This document shows positions 62,359 through 62,661 of a stretch of 62,661 nt of DNA, in pieces. Position 1 is the stretch's first letter. The number at the start of each line of letters is the position of its first letter. The position numbers and the translations under genes are program-made. Where the stretch lies: contig CAYJLA010000005.1 in assembly GCA_964371305.1 (NCBI GenBank), positions 1 through 62,661 of the forward strand, given 5' to 3'. This DNA is from CAYJLA01 sp964371305. GTDB lineage: Bacteria > Bacillota_I > Bacilli_A > RFN20 > CAG-826. The notes below the pieces were generated by a model. It was not told where the DNA came from and ran no database searches. It saw only the letters and a list, made by a program, of their open reading frames with translations.

Positions 62359-62661
62359 AGTAGTTATTGCCAATGGTAGAAACAAAACCGTTATCATTAC
62401 TATCAAGATATAGAATTGGCATCGAGTCAGTTTTAGCGTAAAAATCCACCAAGTTATAAAAATCAAATTGTATATTAACTTCATGTTCTATTTTGTAAAA
62501 ATTAATATAAGATATGAATTTTTATTTGTAAGATCTTTAACAACATTTAGACCATCACTGTGGCTATACGATTCATGATCGATCTGCTTTATTTCGAGAT
62601 AAAAATTTGTACTATCGCCACTTCCGGTAAATAATCCTTCAATGATATAATTTGTTTTCCT
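62359..62661 (-). pseudogene. Partial unrecognised gene with an apparent frameshift
   Basis: On the - strand the frame from 62661 reads 57 codons (including EGLFTGSGDSTNFYLEI) to a TAG at 62488-62490. A second frame from 62494 continues without a stop to the N run (IEHEVNIQFDFYNLVDFY, ILYLDSNDNGFVST). Content and style match across the join, so I read them as one protein with a frameshift near 62490-62500. It is open at both ends. The family is not recognised. A sequence error near the gap is as likely as true decay. Confidence 0.5.

Noticed and set aside
1..62661. UGA read as Trp (mycoplasma code)
   Set aside because: Trp is TGG throughout, UGA ends genes such as the helicase frame, and conserved proteins are full length with the standard code.
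1..62661. CRISPR arrays, insertion sequences, prophage, rRNA or tRNA genes
   Set aside because: No spaced direct repeats, transposase, integrase other than XerD, phage genes or recognisable structural RNA genes were seen.

Overview
The window is a low-GC bacterial chromosome segment with Firmicutes gene order and the standard genetic code: UGA is used as a stop and tryptophan is UGG. The gene set and order match Bacillus subtilis neighbourhoods that have been shortened. Missing partners include queA/tgt between ruvB and secDF, apt between recJ and rel, ispA between xseB and dxs, and aroE in the yqeG-rsfS cluster. Together with a NadD-YqeK fusion, an alpha2-type GlyRS and the MEP isoprenoid pathway, this suggests a reduced Bacilli lineage near Acholeplasma/RF39-type organisms. 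Runs of exactly 100 N (28096-28195) and 10 N (62349-62358) suggest a draft or metagenome-assembled genome.

Layout. 1-4800: remnants and accessory genes (a partial gene, a decayed alpha/beta hydrolase, a secreted protein, LemA, a DUF3137-like protein, a CarD-like protein, an unknown protein). 4.9-12.8 kb: protein quality control (tig, lon), engB, a T-box-controlled valS, a small membrane peptide and radC. 13.0-18.6 kb: rplU-prp-rpmA, a glycosyltransferase, obgE-nadE, ruvAB. 18.7-31.6 kb: secDF, recJ, a lipoprotein, rel, hisS, aspS, tkt. 31.6-39.1 kb: yqhY-nusB-xseA-xseB-dxs, dinB, xerD, deoB. All of these are on the + strand. At 39.1-39.5 kb the coding strand switches, and the switch contains a near-consensus dif site, so this is probably the replication terminus. 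From 39.5 to 62.2 kb most genes are on the - strand: rsfS, nadD-yqeK, yhbY, yqeH, yqeG (ribosome assembly and NAD); SPFH, NfeD and an unknown protein; parC-parE; yneF-efp-MBL-rpmG; nfo-cshB-nif3-trmK; rpoD-dnaG-glyS. Only plsY, ispG and ispH lie on the + strand there.

How it fits together. The genes are almost entirely housekeeping: translation and ribosome maturation, replication and repair, secretion, stringent response, NAD and isoprenoid synthesis. Many are joined by TAATG or ATGA overlaps. Several first genes of transcription units have a TATAAT box 6-10 nt before the start codon and no Shine-Dalgarno, which suggests leaderless transcripts.

Most notable: the dif site at the strand switch next to xerD; an EF-P with Met in place of the modified loop lysine, in a genome whose valS keeps the PPP motif; a DnaG whose zinc motif has Asp for the fourth Cys; a NadD-YqeK fusion with an eroded HD motif; a DEAD-box helicase gene (cshB position) broken by one in-frame TAA; a 60-residue leader-like membrane peptide translationally coupled to radC; a sliding-clamp-like motif at the ParC C-terminus; and an alpha/beta-hydrolase pseudogene not visible as an intact reading frame.
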